This document shows positions 35,283-44,959 of a DNA stretch of 64,000 nucleotides, piece by piece (positions within the stretch are counted from its first letter, which is position 1; each line of letters opens with the position of its first letter). Both the position numbers and the translations under genes were made by a program. Under the pieces are notes generated by a model that saw only the letters and a list, made by a program, of their open reading frames with translations, had not been told where the DNA came from and made no database searches. The stretch comes from Devosia sp. Root413D1 (lineage in GTDB: Bacteria; Pseudomonadota; Alphaproteobacteria; Rhizobiales; Devosiaceae), in the NCBI RefSeq assembly GCF_001425235.1, contig NZ_LMEA01000001.1:533855-597854 (forward strand), given 5' to 3'.

Positions 35283-36952
35283 AATCCTCCGTCAGCCTCC
35301 CCGCCGGCTACCGGCTCGAATTCTGGGCGCGCGGGCCGGGGTCGATCCGCATTTCCGAGGCCGATGCCGTGCTGTGGCAGGTCCCGGCATTCTCCGGCCA
35401 CGTGGATTTCTTCGGTTACCAGCACCGCGAGGCCGGCAGCGTCACCGTCGAATGGCAGAGGCCCGAGGCGATCCTCTGGGCTTATGGCTACGATCCGGCT
35501 GATGTCGCCGAGGCCGGCATCACCCTCTGGGAATTCGATGAGGCCGGGCTGACGCTCAGCACCAAGCCTGAGATCGATGCCTCGATGCGCTCCGATCCGG
35601 CGCGGCCGATCATGCATTTCTCGCCACCCCGCCAATGGATGAACGACCCGAACGGCCTCTGCAAGATCGGCGAGACCTGGCACCTGTTCTATCAGTTTCA
35701 CCCTGCCGGCACCGAGTGGGGCCCGATGCACTGGGGACACGCGGTCAGCACCGACCTGTTCAACTGGACCCACCTGCCGGTGTTCCTCCACCCCGAGCAG
35801 AACCTCTGGCGGCTCGGAGCCAGCGGCGGCGCTTTCTCCGGCTCGGCATTTACCGACCGCGACGGCAGCCGCATGTTCTTTTACACCGAACGCCTGCCGG
35901 CCTATGACCTGTTCCAGGGCTATCGCGAGGTGCAGAAGCTGGCCCGGCCGGGGCGGGACGCGCTGCACGCCACCGGCTCGGAGACGGTGCTTACACTGCG
36001 TCCCGACGGCGTCGAGCACGATTTCCGCGACCCCAAGGTCTGGTGGGACGAGGCGGCAGGCGCCTACCGCATGGTGCTGGGTGCGGCGCTCTATGGCGAT
36101 CCCGCCGTGCTGCTCTATGGTTCGGACAACCTCAGCGACTGGGCCTATCTGGGCCCGCTCTATCGGGGGCCGGCGCACTACCGGGAAAACGGCGCCCGGG
36201 CGGTCGAGTGCCCCGACTTCTTCCCGCTAGATGGCAAGTGGGTGATGGTCATGGGCTTTGTCGGCTATACCGAACCGGCGACTGGCCGCCACAACCTGCT
36301 GTTCGCCCGGGTTGGTGAGTTCAAGGGCGACCGCTTCGTCCCTGATACCGACGATTTGCAGGTCCTCGACTTCGGCACCGACTTTTACGCCATGCAGAGT
36401 TTTGAGGCCGAGGGCCGACAGATCGCCTTGGCCTGGCTGTTCAACTGGGAATCCCGCAAGCCTGCCGGCTCGCCCTATTCGGGCGAGATGTCGCTGCCGC
36501 GCGAACTCAGCCTCGATGGCTCCGGGCGGCTGCGCATGCACCCGGTGACCGAGCTGGATAGCGCCTGGCAGGCTCATCCCCTGGCCCAGGAGCCGGATGG
36601 GAGCGTCCTGCTGCGGGACGCGCCGGTCGAGCTCCGCCTGTCTGGCAACCTCGACGGCACAAAGATCGTCGCGACTGAGAGCGGCGCCCTCTGCTTCGAG
36701 CTATCGGTATCGGGCGGTCGCCTTGCGGTTCGACTGGCTGGGGATGACGGGAAGATCCGCTACGAGGCCACGTGTGGGTCGGCCACCGATCTTCGCATCG
36801 TCTACGACCGCGGCATCGTTGAGATCTTCGCCGACTACGGGGCCGTCTGCGGCACGCGGCGCGGCTACACCAACATCGCCCCGGACAGGCTTGAAGTCAC
36901 ATCGCTCGCCCAATTCACCGTGTCCGAGCGGCGAGCGGTTCAACTACCCTGA
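35279..36952 (+). CDS. GH32 fructosidase
   Basis: 557-residue glycoside hydrolase cleaving beta-fructosides. The five-bladed propeller holds WMNDPNG (Asp123 nucleophile), FRDPK (Asp251, transition-state stabiliser) and ECPDFF (Glu310 acid/base); a C-terminal beta-sandwich ends with IVEIFADYG. About 105 residues precede the propeller, an N-terminal extension. The TTG start overlaps the GH91 stop (TTGA), so the two are co-translated. There is no signal peptide. It probably splits inulobiose or short fructans in the cytoplasm. Confidence 0.92.
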   Translation: MKSSVSLPAGYRLEFWARGPGSIRISEADAVLWQVPAFSGHVDFFGYQHREAGSVTVEWQRPEAILWAYGYDPADVAEAGITLWEFDEAGLTLSTKPEIDASMRSDPARPIMHFSPPRQWMNDPNGLCKIGETWHLFYQFHPAGTEWGPMHWGHAVSTDLFNWTHLPVFLHPEQNLWRLGASGGAFSGSAFTDRDGSRMFFYTERLPAYDLFQGYREVQKLARPGRDALHATGSETVLTLRPDGVEHDFRDPKVWWDEAAGAYRMVLGAALYGDPAVLLYGSDNLSDWAYLGPLYRGPAHYRENGARAVECPDFFPLDGKWVMVMGFVGYTEPATGRHNLLFARVGEFKGDRFVPDTDDLQVLDFGTDFYAMQSFEAEGRQIALAWLFNWESRKPAGSPYSGEMSLPRELSLDGSGRLRMHPVTELDSAWQAHPLAQEPDGSVLLRDAPVELRLSGNLDGTKIVATESGALCFELSVSGGRLAVRLAGDDGKIRYEATCGSATDLRIVYDRGIVEIFADYGAVCGTRRGYTNIAPDRLEVTSLAQFTVSERRAVQLP

Positions 36953-37114
36953 GCCATGGGCAGCTGTGGCCTACCGCCCTCATCCCGCACGAACGCGCCA
37001 GACGACCCCGGACGGCCCGTCTAGACTGCTTGGCTGCGCTCTCCGGGACTCCAATCGTCCTTTCGACCGAGCTCGCCCACTGGCAGAGCCAGGCTCCCGG
37101 CTAGAACCCTCATT

Positions 37115-37957
37115 TCAGGCCGGCAGGTCGCTGAGCGAGCGCGGTTCAGCCGCCTCGACATTGTTCACGCTATGGCGGAAGTCGCTCGAGGCTGGATATG
37201 CCGGTCTGCGGGACCGCATGATCGCTCCGAGTGGCCGATGCGCCTCCAGGGCGTGCCAGGGCGCATAGGACATCACATCATCGGCGTAGATGCGGCGCGC
37301 GTCACTCGCGGCGTTCTGCGGTGCAAGGTGAAGGGTCGCCACCGTCTGATGAGGCGAGAGGTCCTCGCGCCATAGCACCGAGGCATCCTCGATCGGCATC
37401 CGGCCGATGTCCGCGCACAACTGCACGCGCAGGGCGAAGTCAGCCGAGTTGTGCGCGAAGAACTCCTCCAGCAAGTCGCGGACCGGCGAACTGGGCCGGC
37501 CAGCGTGATCGACTTCATGGCCCGTCAAAGCACGCACATTGTCGGAAAGCGGTGTCACGCTAAACTTGCCGACATAGTCCCCGAATCGCAGAGCGGCCAT
37601 CGAGTGGAAGGTCTCGCCGAGCGGATGGGCATTCTCCGGTGAAAGGATCTCGACCGGCGCCGGCAATGGGCGGCCCAGCGCCTTGAGCACCCTGGCGGCC
37701 AGACGCGCCTTCCTGCCGATCGAGGCAAGCTCATCGTCCGTCTTGGTCGGTTGCTGCTCGAGCGCCTTCTGCAGCTTGAAGTACTCGCTGACGGTTCCGA
37801 ACGGCAGGGTTGGTGAGTTGACGAGGAGGAAATCCTGCGTGTCCAGACCATCCCCGATCGCGCGCTGGCCTTCCACGCCGAGTACCTTGATGGCCATGCC
37901 GAAGTGAGCGAGCAGCCAGTCGGGCCGGATGTCCCCGGGACCGAGATTGGTAGCCAC
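37115..37957 (-). pseudogene. 5'-truncated catalase-family (SrpA-like) gene
   Basis: 281 codons matching the middle and end of small haem catalase-like proteins: FGMAIKVLGVEG, DTQDFLLVNSPTLPFG, HPLGETFHSMAALRFGDYVGKFSVTPLSDNVRALTG and a C-terminal SRRPAYPASSDFRHSVN with the likely haem-ligand Tyr. The first part expected in the family (roughly 80-100 residues, with the distal His) is missing, and the sequence upstream of 37957 has no match in any frame. Probably inactive. Confidence 0.6.
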
Positions 37958-38104
37958 TCGGGTTCAATGACATTGATGCGCATCGTTCTCGGCTTCCCGT
38001 GGAAGCGCTCTTAGGCGCGGGGCTCGGGAAGGGCGACCGTGAGGCTTCACCTCACGGCGTAGTGGTAACGGTAGTTGATAATTCAGAGTCTGCGTATCGG
38101 CTGA

Positions 38105-38884
38105 CTACGTTGTCGGAACAGTCCCGCCGTCGATCACATGCTCGGTCCCGGTTATGGACGTTGCGCGATCCGACGCCAGAAATGCGATCAGGTCGGCAAC
38201 CTCTTTCGGCTCGGCCGGTCGTCCCAGCGGGATACCGCCGAGCGAGTTCATAATCACCTGCACTGCCTCGTCGTAGCCGATGCCGGCTTCTTCGGCGATT
38301 CGGAGTGCGAGACCACTGGCATTCGGGCTGGAGATCCAGCCGGGCGAAACCCGTACCACTCGCACGCCCTTGGGCGAGACTTCCTTGGAAAGGCTCTTGC
38401 TATAGGTATTGAGCGCAGCCTTGGCCGACGCGTAGGCCGTCGTCGCCTCCGGTAGCGGCAGACGGTTCTGGATCGAGGTCACATGGATGACGACGCCACT
38501 GCCCTGGGCGATCATGCCGGGGATCAGAGCGCGATCGAGCCTGACAGCGGGAAAGAAGTTGAGGTCGAACTCCTTGTTCCATTCAACATCGTCCAGCGCG
38601 ACGAAACCACCCGATGGCGCGGACGAGCCACCCAGAACGTTGACGAGGATGTCGAGCCCACCAAGCTCACCATCCACCGCATCGATGACAGCCTTTACCC
38701 CGGCTTGGGTGGTCAGATCGGCGGCGACGAACGCTTCACCGTCAAGATCCGCCGGCTCGTGTCGCGCTGTTGTCAGAACGTGCGCGCCTAGCTCCCGGAA
38801 GAGCGCCACCGTTGCGGCGCCGGCGCCCAAAGTACCCCCGGTGATAAGCGCCCGTCGCCCCTGCAATGTGAGGAACGGGGTCAT
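38105..38884 (-). CDS. Short-chain dehydrogenase/reductase
   Basis: 259-residue SDR: cofactor loop [11 protein letters not shown] (TGxxxGxG), NVLGG (NAG-like), catalytic Ser in VTSIQNR and YASAK. The C-terminus [13 protein letters not shown] is classical. Its start overlaps the SnoaL-like stop (ATGA). With the divergent LysR regulator this forms a small inducible unit; the substrate is unknown. Confidence 0.9.
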   Translation of the reverse strand: MTPFLTLQGRRALITGGTLGAGAATVALFRELGAHVLTTARHEPADLDGEAFVAADLTTQAGVKAVIDAVDGELGGLDILVNVLGGSSAPSGGFVALDDVEWNKEFDLNFFPAVRLDRALIPGMIAQGSGVVIHVTSIQNRLPLPEATTAYASAKAALNTYSKSLSKEVSPKGVRVVRVSPGWISSPNASGLALRIAEEAGIGYDEAVQVIMNSLGGIPLGRPAEPKEVADLIAFLASDRATSITGTEHVIDGGTVPTT

Positions 38885-39213
38885 ACCGTGATTTCCAGCT
38901 CTGCAACCTTGTCGCCGGCGAGGACGAAGAAGTACTTCAGATCGACCGGGCTGCCGGGGAAGTCACCGGCGACATGAGCCATCACCTGGATCTTGTCGTT
39001 CTGAGTAGTGATGAAGAACGGCTCGATGGTGGTGGGACCGAACTTTCCGCTGTAGTCGATCTTCCACTGCCGGATGGCTTCGTGGCCGACGATGGTTTCG
39101 CCGACATCCTTGACCTTGGCGTTTTCGGTGAAGGAAGCGGCGAGTTCGTCAGGGCCGCCGTCACGGTCGGCAGCAAAATAGGCCTCAATGGCCTTCGGCA
39201 GCTTAACAGTCAT
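38881..39213 (-). CDS. SnoaL-like (NTF2 fold) protein
   Basis: 110 residues of the nuclear transport factor 2 fold: [42 protein letters not shown], typical of SnoaL-like ketosteroid-isomerase relatives. It is co-translated with the SDR gene. Its role may be isomerase-like or ligand binding. Confidence 0.85.
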   Translation of the reverse strand: MTVKLPKAIEAYFAADRDGGPDELAASFTENAKVKDVGETIVGHEAIRQWKIDYSGKFGPTTIEPFFITTQNDKIQVMAHVAGDFPGSPVDLKYFFVLAGDKVAELEITV

Positions 39214-39354
39214 TTTCAGCTCTCCAGCTCGGTCTGTGCAGCCTTGCCGGCTGCGAGGCCGATCCCTTTTGGGCCCGGCGGGGATAATCTAGGGCTGGAC
39301 GAATGCCCCGATAACAGGGACAAATAGGGATGAGGAATTTCGAAAATCGGGACA

Positions 39355-40257
39355 ATGACGCGATCTGTGCTTGCCGACCTCGACGCCGTTCTCAGCATTG
39401 CCCGCCAAGGCTCCTTTAGAGCCGCAGCGCTTGAGCTCGGCATGTCCACGACGGCCCTGAGCAATGCCATCGCCAAGCTTGAACAGCGCCTCGGCATTCG
39501 CCTGTTCAACCGAACGACGCGCAGCGTTTCGCTCACCGACGCGGGGAAGACTTTTGTCGAGCGGGTTGGGCCCGCGATGACAGATATCCACGACGCCATG
39601 CTGGCCGCTCAGTCGCTCCAGGAGACGCCGACCGGTACCTTGCGCATCAATGCATTCGCGTCGGCCGCCAGAGAAGTGATGGCACCCCTCATCCTATTGT
39701 TCCTGCGGCAATACCCTCGGGTGCATATCGATCTGGTTACCGAAGGACGACTGGTAGATATAGTTGCTGCCGGCTTCGACCTGGGCCTGAGGCCAGCAGA
39801 TTTGGTGCCCAGCGACATGATAGCCTTGCCGCTCGGCCGAGAGCGCAGCAACGCTGTCGTCGCGTCACCAGATTTTCTCCGGACACATGGCAGGCCATTG
39901 GTCCCGGCGGACCTCTATCGGTTCAGGTGCATCCGTTCGCGTCTTCCCAATAACGCCCTGTTTCGGTGGCGATTTGAAAAGGATGGGAGCGCGGTTCAGA
40001 TCGACGTGCAGGGCGCAATTACCCTCGACGAGTCGAGCCTTGTTAAGATAGCCGCGCAGAACGGTATTGGGCTGGGCTATGTGATGGAAGCGGACGTGCG
40101 CGATGACATTGGGGCCGGGCGCTTGGTGCGCGTCCTCGAGGATTGGACCCCTCCGTTGGCTCCGCTGGCGCTGTATTATCCGGGCCGAAAGAATCCTCCC
40201 GCCGCCTTCAGCGCCTTCATGCGTGCCGCGAGAGAGTTCGCATCCGCGAATAGTTAG
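39355..40257 (+). CDS. LysR-family regulator
   Basis: 300 residues with the LysR helix-turn-helix at 5-60 ([53 protein letters not shown]) and the substrate-binding domain after it. Divergent from the SnoaL-SDR pair across 141 bp, which it probably controls. Confidence 0.9.
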   Translation: MTRSVLADLDAVLSIARQGSFRAAALELGMSTTALSNAIAKLEQRLGIRLFNRTTRSVSLTDAGKTFVERVGPAMTDIHDAMLAAQSLQETPTGTLRINAFASAAREVMAPLILLFLRQYPRVHIDLVTEGRLVDIVAAGFDLGLRPADLVPSDMIALPLGRERSNAVVASPDFLRTHGRPLVPADLYRFRCIRSRLPNNALFRWRFEKDGSAVQIDVQGAITLDESSLVKIAAQNGIGLGYVMEADVRDDIGAGRLVRVLEDWTPPLAPLALYYPGRKNPPAAFSAFMRAAREFASANS

Positions 40258-40273
40258 CCGCTCCTGGAGCAAT

Positions 40274-40297
40274 GGCCGCTTCGGGCCAGAAGCGGCC
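40274..40297. terminator. Hairpin between convergent lysR and comM
   Basis: GGCCGCTTC, loop GGGCCA, GAAGCGGCC; 9-bp perfect stem without a T run, 17 bp after the LysR stop. Confidence 0.55.
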
Positions 40298-40394
40298 GTC
40301 CCGCCAGCGAAACAGCACTCGCGCGATCGCCGGGTCGTAGCGGCTGCTGGCTAGGGCAGGTCCGACAGCGCCAGGCTACCGTGATGCGCTCAAC

Positions 40395-41915
40395 CTACCC
40401 CAAGGCCAGGTTCAGCCGATAGCTCAACGCCTCGGCCAGATGCGGGCGGGTAACCTTGTCGGCGCCGGCGAGGTCGGCGAGGGTGCGCGCCACTTTCAGC
40501 ACCCGGTGGTAGGCGCGGGCCGAGAGGTTGAAGCGCTCCGAGGCCTGCAGCAGCAAGGTCTGGCTGTCCTTGTCGGGATTGACCAGCTTTTCGATCAGCG
40601 ACGGGCCGGCGGCGGCGTTGGTGAAGACATCGGGGTGGCCGGCTTCGATGTAGCGCTGGCGCTGCCGCTCGCGCGCCGTTTCGACGCGGGCGGCGACGGC
40701 GGCGGAGGGTTCGGCCGTCGCCGGGCCGATCATCTCGGCGGCCGAGACAGCGGGCACGTCGATGCGCAGATCGATGCGATCGAGGAACGGCCCGGAGACC
40801 CGACCCTGGTAGTCGAGCGCACATTGGTCGCCGCGCTTGCAGACATGGCCGGGTGTGCCGGCGAGCCCGCATTTGCAGGGGTTCATCGCCGCAATCAGCT
40901 GGAAGCGGGCAGGAAAGCTGACATGCGCGTTGGCGCGGGCGATCACCGTCTCGCCCGCTTCGAGCGGCTGGCGCAGGCTGTCGAGCACCGAGGGCGAGAA
41001 CTCCGGCAACTCGTCGAGGAACAGCACGCCGTTATGGGCGAGGCTGGCTTCCCCCGGCCGGACCTTCAGGCCGCCGCCGACCAGCGCCGCCATCGAGGCC
41101 GAATGATGCGGGGCGCGGAACGGCCGGCGATCGCTGAGCGCGCCGCCTGCCAGTTCGCCGGCAATCGACTGGATCATCGACACATCGAGCAGTTCGCGCG
41201 GGTTGAGCGGCGGCAGGATCGAGGGCAGTCGCGCCGCCAGCATGGATTTGCCGGCGCCGGGCGGGCCGATCATCAAGAGGTTATGGCCGCCCGCCGCCGC
41301 GACTTCGAGCGCTCGGCGCGCCACCTGCTGGCCGCGCACTTCGCTGAGATCGGGCAGCCCGGCCGGCTCGGCCCGCCGCCGCGCCACAGGGCGGCTGCAG
41401 AGCTGAAAGCCACCGAGATGGTTGACCAGCGCCAACAGCGTTGGTGGCGCGACGATCTCGAGGTCCTCACCGGCCCATGCCGCCTCCGGCCCCGAGGCCT
41501 CGGCGCAGATGATGCCCATGTCGCGCGACAGTGCGGCGATCGCTGCCGGCAGCACTCCGGCGGTCGGGGCGAGCTGGCCGTCGAGCCCGAGTTCCCCGAG
41601 CGCCAGGTAGCCTTCGAGCGCATCGGACGGGATGGCGCCGATCGCCGCCATCAGCCCGAGCGCAATCGGCAGGTCGTAATGGCTGCCCTCCTTGGGCAGG
41701 TCCGCCGGGGCGAGGTTCACGGTGATGCGCTTGGGCGGCAGGCTGAGGCCCGAGGCATAGAGCGCCGCCCGCACCCGCTCGCCCGATTCCTTCACCGCCT
41801 TGTCCGGCAGCCCGACGAGGAAGAATTTTGGCAGGCCAGGCGCAATCTGCACCTGCACATCCACCGGCACCGCCTCGATCCCCTGAAACGCCACGGTGGC
41901 GACCCGCGTGACCAT
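40395..41915 (-). CDS. comM: YifB/ComM-type Mg-chelatase-like AAA+ ATPase
   Basis: 506-residue protein: N-terminal Lon-like domain (GIEAVPVDVQVQIAPGLPKFFLVGLPDKAVKES), Walker A MIGPPGAGKSMLA, Walker B GVLFLDELPEF and the C-terminal Mg_chelatase_C domain (LSARAYHRVLKVARTLADLAG). ComM is a helicase promoting branch migration in natural transformation in other species. Four cysteines (CKCGLAGTPGHVCKRGDQC) form the family's zinc-like insert. Confidence 0.93.
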   Translation of the reverse strand: MVTRVATVAFQGIEAVPVDVQVQIAPGLPKFFLVGLPDKAVKESGERVRAALYASGLSLPPKRITVNLAPADLPKEGSHYDLPIALGLMAAIGAIPSDALEGYLALGELGLDGQLAPTAGVLPAAIAALSRDMGIICAEASGPEAAWAGEDLEIVAPPTLLALVNHLGGFQLCSRPVARRRAEPAGLPDLSEVRGQQVARRALEVAAAGGHNLLMIGPPGAGKSMLAARLPSILPPLNPRELLDVSMIQSIAGELAGGALSDRRPFRAPHHSASMAALVGGGLKVRPGEASLAHNGVLFLDELPEFSPSVLDSLRQPLEAGETVIARANAHVSFPARFQLIAAMNPCKCGLAGTPGHVCKRGDQCALDYQGRVSGPFLDRIDLRIDVPAVSAAEMIGPATAEPSAAVAARVETARERQRQRYIEAGHPDVFTNAAAGPSLIEKLVNPDKDSQTLLLQASERFNLSARAYHRVLKVARTLADLAGADKVTRPHLAEALSYRLNLALG

Positions 41916-42026
41916 CGTTATGCCCCCAACATCCGCGCGGCACGCTAGCAGGAGGTCTGCGGGCGAAGCAAGAACATTTAGGGAACAGATCGGCGATGAC
42001 GGGGGTCCCGCTGGCCGCCACAGTGC

Positions 42027-42989
42027 CTACGGATAGTGGTTGAAGAGATTTCCGGCGTCCGGGATGTGCGCCATGATCGCATCGCTGATATCGGCAAGCT
42101 CTTCGAACGCCGTGGCCGGGATTGCCGCCTCGAGTGCCGCCGCGTTGCTTGCCACCTGCTCCCTCGTCCGGCCTCCGGCGACGACCGAATTGACGCCGAC
42201 CTGGCCGAGGATCCAGCGGATCGAGAGGGTCGAAAGCGGCAGGTCGAGCTCGGCGGCGAGCCGCTTCATTTGCTCCACGCCGGCATGCACATGCGGCCAG
42301 ATGTCAGCCCTGAATGGCAGGATCGAGTGACGCTGGTCACCGGCAATCAGACCCGGATCGCGGCCGAACTTGCCGGTAAGGATCCCATGACCCAGCGGGC
42401 TGTAGGCCACCACGGCGATATCGTGGGCGAGGCAGTACGGAATTGCTTCAGCTTCAGCATACCGCCACAGCAGGTTGTAGCCCAGTTGATGGACTTCGAT
42501 GCTGCCGACCTCAGAAACCTGCTCCATTTGCGCAACGCTGAAGTTGCTCACCCCGACAGCACCGATCTTGCCCTGAGCGCGTGCGGTTTCGAGACCTTCC
42601 ATGACCGGGCGCATGTCCCTGCCGGCACGGGGCCAGTGAATGTAGTAGAGGTCGATGAAGTCCACACTGAGCCTGTTGAGGCTGCCTTCGACTTCGGCAA
42701 TTGCGGCGGCTGCCGTCAGGTCATCTGTGTGCGACTTGGATGCGAGAAAGACACTCTCCCGCTTGCCCTCAAGGAACTGGCCGAGCAGAGTTTCCGACCT
42801 GCCGTTGCCGTAGCCCGCGGCGGTATCAAAGTGCCGTATTCCCGCCAGATAGGCGGCATGCAGTGCGCCGAGCAGATCGGTGTCCGTCGCGTCTTTAGCG
42901 TACCACGAGCCGCCTTGCGCAATCGGCAGCAGGGGCAACGGATTATTGGCGAGCGGGGCAGGGCGGAGGGCGGGCGAGAGCATCGTCAC
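42027..42989 (-). CDS. Aldo/keto reductase
   Basis: 320-residue NADPH-type reductase: FDTAAGYGNGRSETLLG (Asp/Tyr of the catalytic tetrad), FLASKSH (Lys) and YYIHWPRAG (His). Close to L-fucose/galactose dehydrogenase-type AKRs. It starts 6 bp after the LacI gene on the same strand and should serve the sugar locus at 44-51 kb. Start GTG 42989 or ATG 42983. Confidence 0.9.
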   Translation of the reverse strand: MTMLSPALRPAPLANNPLPLLPIAQGGSWYAKDATDTDLLGALHAAYLAGIRHFDTAAGYGNGRSETLLGQFLEGKRESVFLASKSHTDDLTAAAAIAEVEGSLNRLSVDFIDLYYIHWPRAGRDMRPVMEGLETARAQGKIGAVGVSNFSVAQMEQVSEVGSIEVHQLGYNLLWRYAEAEAIPYCLAHDIAVVAYSPLGHGILTGKFGRDPGLIAGDQRHSILPFRADIWPHVHAGVEQMKRLAAELDLPLSTLSIRWILGQVGVNSVVAGGRTREQVASNAAALEAAIPATAFEELADISDAIMAHIPDAGNLFNHYP

Positions 42990-42995
42990 GATCGG

Positions 42996-44012
42996 TCAGG
43001 TACTTTCGCGAATGATGAGCTCGGGATCGATCAAGGTAACCCGCGGCGGCGGTAGTTTCTCGCCAGCGGCGATCAGGTGCATCAGGCGATCGACGGCCAT
43101 TTGCGAGACGGCCTGGGCGTCGTAGTTCACCGTCGACAGCGGCGGCTCTCCGAATTCGGTGAAGGCGATGTTGTCATAACCCATGATGGCGAGGTCGTCG
43201 GGAATGCGCACGCCCTGCTTGTGGCACCAGCGCAGCGCCCCCAACGCCAGCGAGTCGTTGTCGGTCAGCACCGCGGTCGGCCGCTTCGGCCCGTTCATGA
43301 GCATGTCGAGCGCGAAATAGCCGTGCCGCGCATAGTGGCCATTGGTCGGCGCGATCAGCTCCGCATCGACGCCGATGCCGGCCTCCAGCAGGGCCTGCTG
43401 ATAGCCTTCGAGCTTTTCGTCATTGCCATTGGCATGCGAGGCGTCGAGAAAGCCGATCCGCTTGTGGCCCCGGCCGATCAGGTAGCGCGTCGCCTGGTAG
43501 CCGCCGCTGCGATCGTTGACGCTTACCCCGTCAATGCCAGCGTCAGGATCGGCAATCAGCAGGACGAGCGGAAAATTGGCGCTGCGTAACGGCCTGAGGT
43601 GTTCGAGGTCGCGATGCCGCGCCGGGTAGATCAGGATGCCATCCACCTGGCGGGAGCGGAACATGTCGACGACCCGGATTTCCTCCTCGAGCGTGTTGTT
43701 CGAGGTGGCGAACAGCGTGCCGTAACCCCTCTCCGCCAGCGCGATCTCGACCGACTGGGCGGTCTGCGTCAGCGTCGGGTTGAGAATGTCGGTCAGCACC
43801 AGGCCAATGGTGCGGGTCGCTCGGCTCACCAGCGACTGCGCCACGTGGTTGGGAACGTAGCGCAGCTCAAGCGCCGCCGACTGGATCTTGTTCCGGGTTT
43901 CGACGGGAATTCGCTCGCTGTTGCGCAGCGCCAGAGACACGGTGTTAAGTGAAAACCCGGTGCGCGCAGCAATGTCACGTAACCGCACGATCCCCTTACC
44001 CAAGTTCGGCAC
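42996..44012 (-). CDS. LacI-family regulator of the third sugar locus
   Basis: 338 residues; helix-turn-helix at about 10-40 (VRLRDIAARTGFSLNTVSLALRNSERIPVETRNKI), then an effector domain (IGLVLTDILNPTLTQTAQSVE; IPDDLAIMGYDNI). In one run with the VOC protein upstream and the AKR downstream, and opposite the CUT1 operon. Confidence 0.88.
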   Translation of the reverse strand: MPNLGKGIVRLRDIAARTGFSLNTVSLALRNSERIPVETRNKIQSAALELRYVPNHVAQSLVSRATRTIGLVLTDILNPTLTQTAQSVEIALAERGYGTLFATSNNTLEEEIRVVDMFRSRQVDGILIYPARHRDLEHLRPLRSANFPLVLLIADPDAGIDGVSVNDRSGGYQATRYLIGRGHKRIGFLDASHANGNDEKLEGYQQALLEAGIGVDAELIAPTNGHYARHGYFALDMLMNGPKRPTAVLTDNDSLALGALRWCHKQGVRIPDDLAIMGYDNIAFTEFGEPPLSTVNYDAQAVSQMAVDRLMHLIAAGEKLPPPRVTLIDPELIIREST

Positions 44013-44120
44013 CCGATTCTTGCACCGGCGATACTTCGCCCGTCGCTATGCAACACCGATAGCATGCCGGTGTCGCGCTGGTCACCGTGGCTCGATCGTC
44101 CATAGGAACGGACATCGCGA

Positions 44121-44567
44121 TCAGGCGATCGCTCCCGTTTCCTGCAGCCGGCGGATCGCCTGAAGCTGCAGGCTGTCCTCGGCCATCTCCATCAGTTCGA
44201 TCCGGTTGCCGTCCGGGTCTTCCAGCCACGCCTGGCGGTTGCCGTCGATCGCTGTCTTGAGCGGCAACAGCAGCTCGAGCCCAGCCGCCGCCACTTGCGC
44301 CAGCGTATCGTCGATGTTCTCAACGGTAAGGCACATATGGTTCATGCCGTTGGCGTTCCAGCCTGGTGCACGATCGTTTTCGGCTCCCGGGAAAACTTCG
44401 AGATACTGTGCGTCGGTGATCCGCAGATAGACCAGCCAGACGCTTCCGTCGTCCTTGTGGAGCCGCAGCATCTCGGGAAAGCCGAGCTTGTTGATGTAGT
44501 AGTCGAGCGAGCGATCGAGGTCGGTGACCTTGATCGCCACATGGCCGACACCATTGATTCCGTGCAT
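44121..44567 (-). CDS. VOC-family protein (paralogue of 49631)
   Basis: 148-residue glyoxalase-fold protein: GVGHVAIKVTDLDRSLDYYINKLGFPEMLRL, MNHMCLTVENIDDTLAQV, WLEDPDGNRIELMEM. The His/Glu metal ligands are present. It resembles the VOC gene at 49631 on the other side of the importer (shared LGFPE.LRL and VYLRITD). GGGGAG precedes the ATG at 44567. Possibly an epimerase or lyase of the sugar pathway. Confidence 0.88.
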   Translation of the reverse strand: MHGINGVGHVAIKVTDLDRSLDYYINKLGFPEMLRLHKDDGSVWLVYLRITDAQYLEVFPGAENDRAPGWNANGMNHMCLTVENIDDTLAQVAAAGLELLLPLKTAIDGNRQAWLEDPDGNRIELMEMAEDSLQLQAIRRLQETGAIA

Positions 44568-44959
44568 GATTTTTCTCCCCCTCAAGCGACTTTGTCGATC
44601 CGGCTGAAACCGATCGTCCGCGCAATTTGTATGAACGCTAATACGAATGGATCATCCAAACCATGGGGGCCTGTCAATCAGCATTTCTTCGCCGCCAGAC
44701 CGCTCTCGTGTCGGCCCTCCAGAGGAACGTACGGATAAGATATTGATATTACTTAATATTCAAGGTGACTATTCCGGCGCATATCGCCAAGTTTCGTCGT
44801 ACGGCGCGATCGTTCCCACCCGAGGGGACCTGCTCTCCTCAGATTATTGACCATTGACGAGATCGGCAGCGCGTATCTAGATTAGCGATAATACGACCTC
44901 AACGGTCAGGGAGGCGCCACCACGGTCCAGAGGCCGGGTGGCGCTGCAGGGAGGGAAGC
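44568..44959. other. 392-bp divergent intergenic region
   Basis: Between the VOC gene and the importer operon. It holds an AT-rich patch at about 44738-44760 and a possible promoter for the importer (TTGACG at 44854, TAGATT at 44878). TAATACGA occurs at about 44640 and 44889. No clear LacI palindrome was found. No gene seen. Confidence 0.4.
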
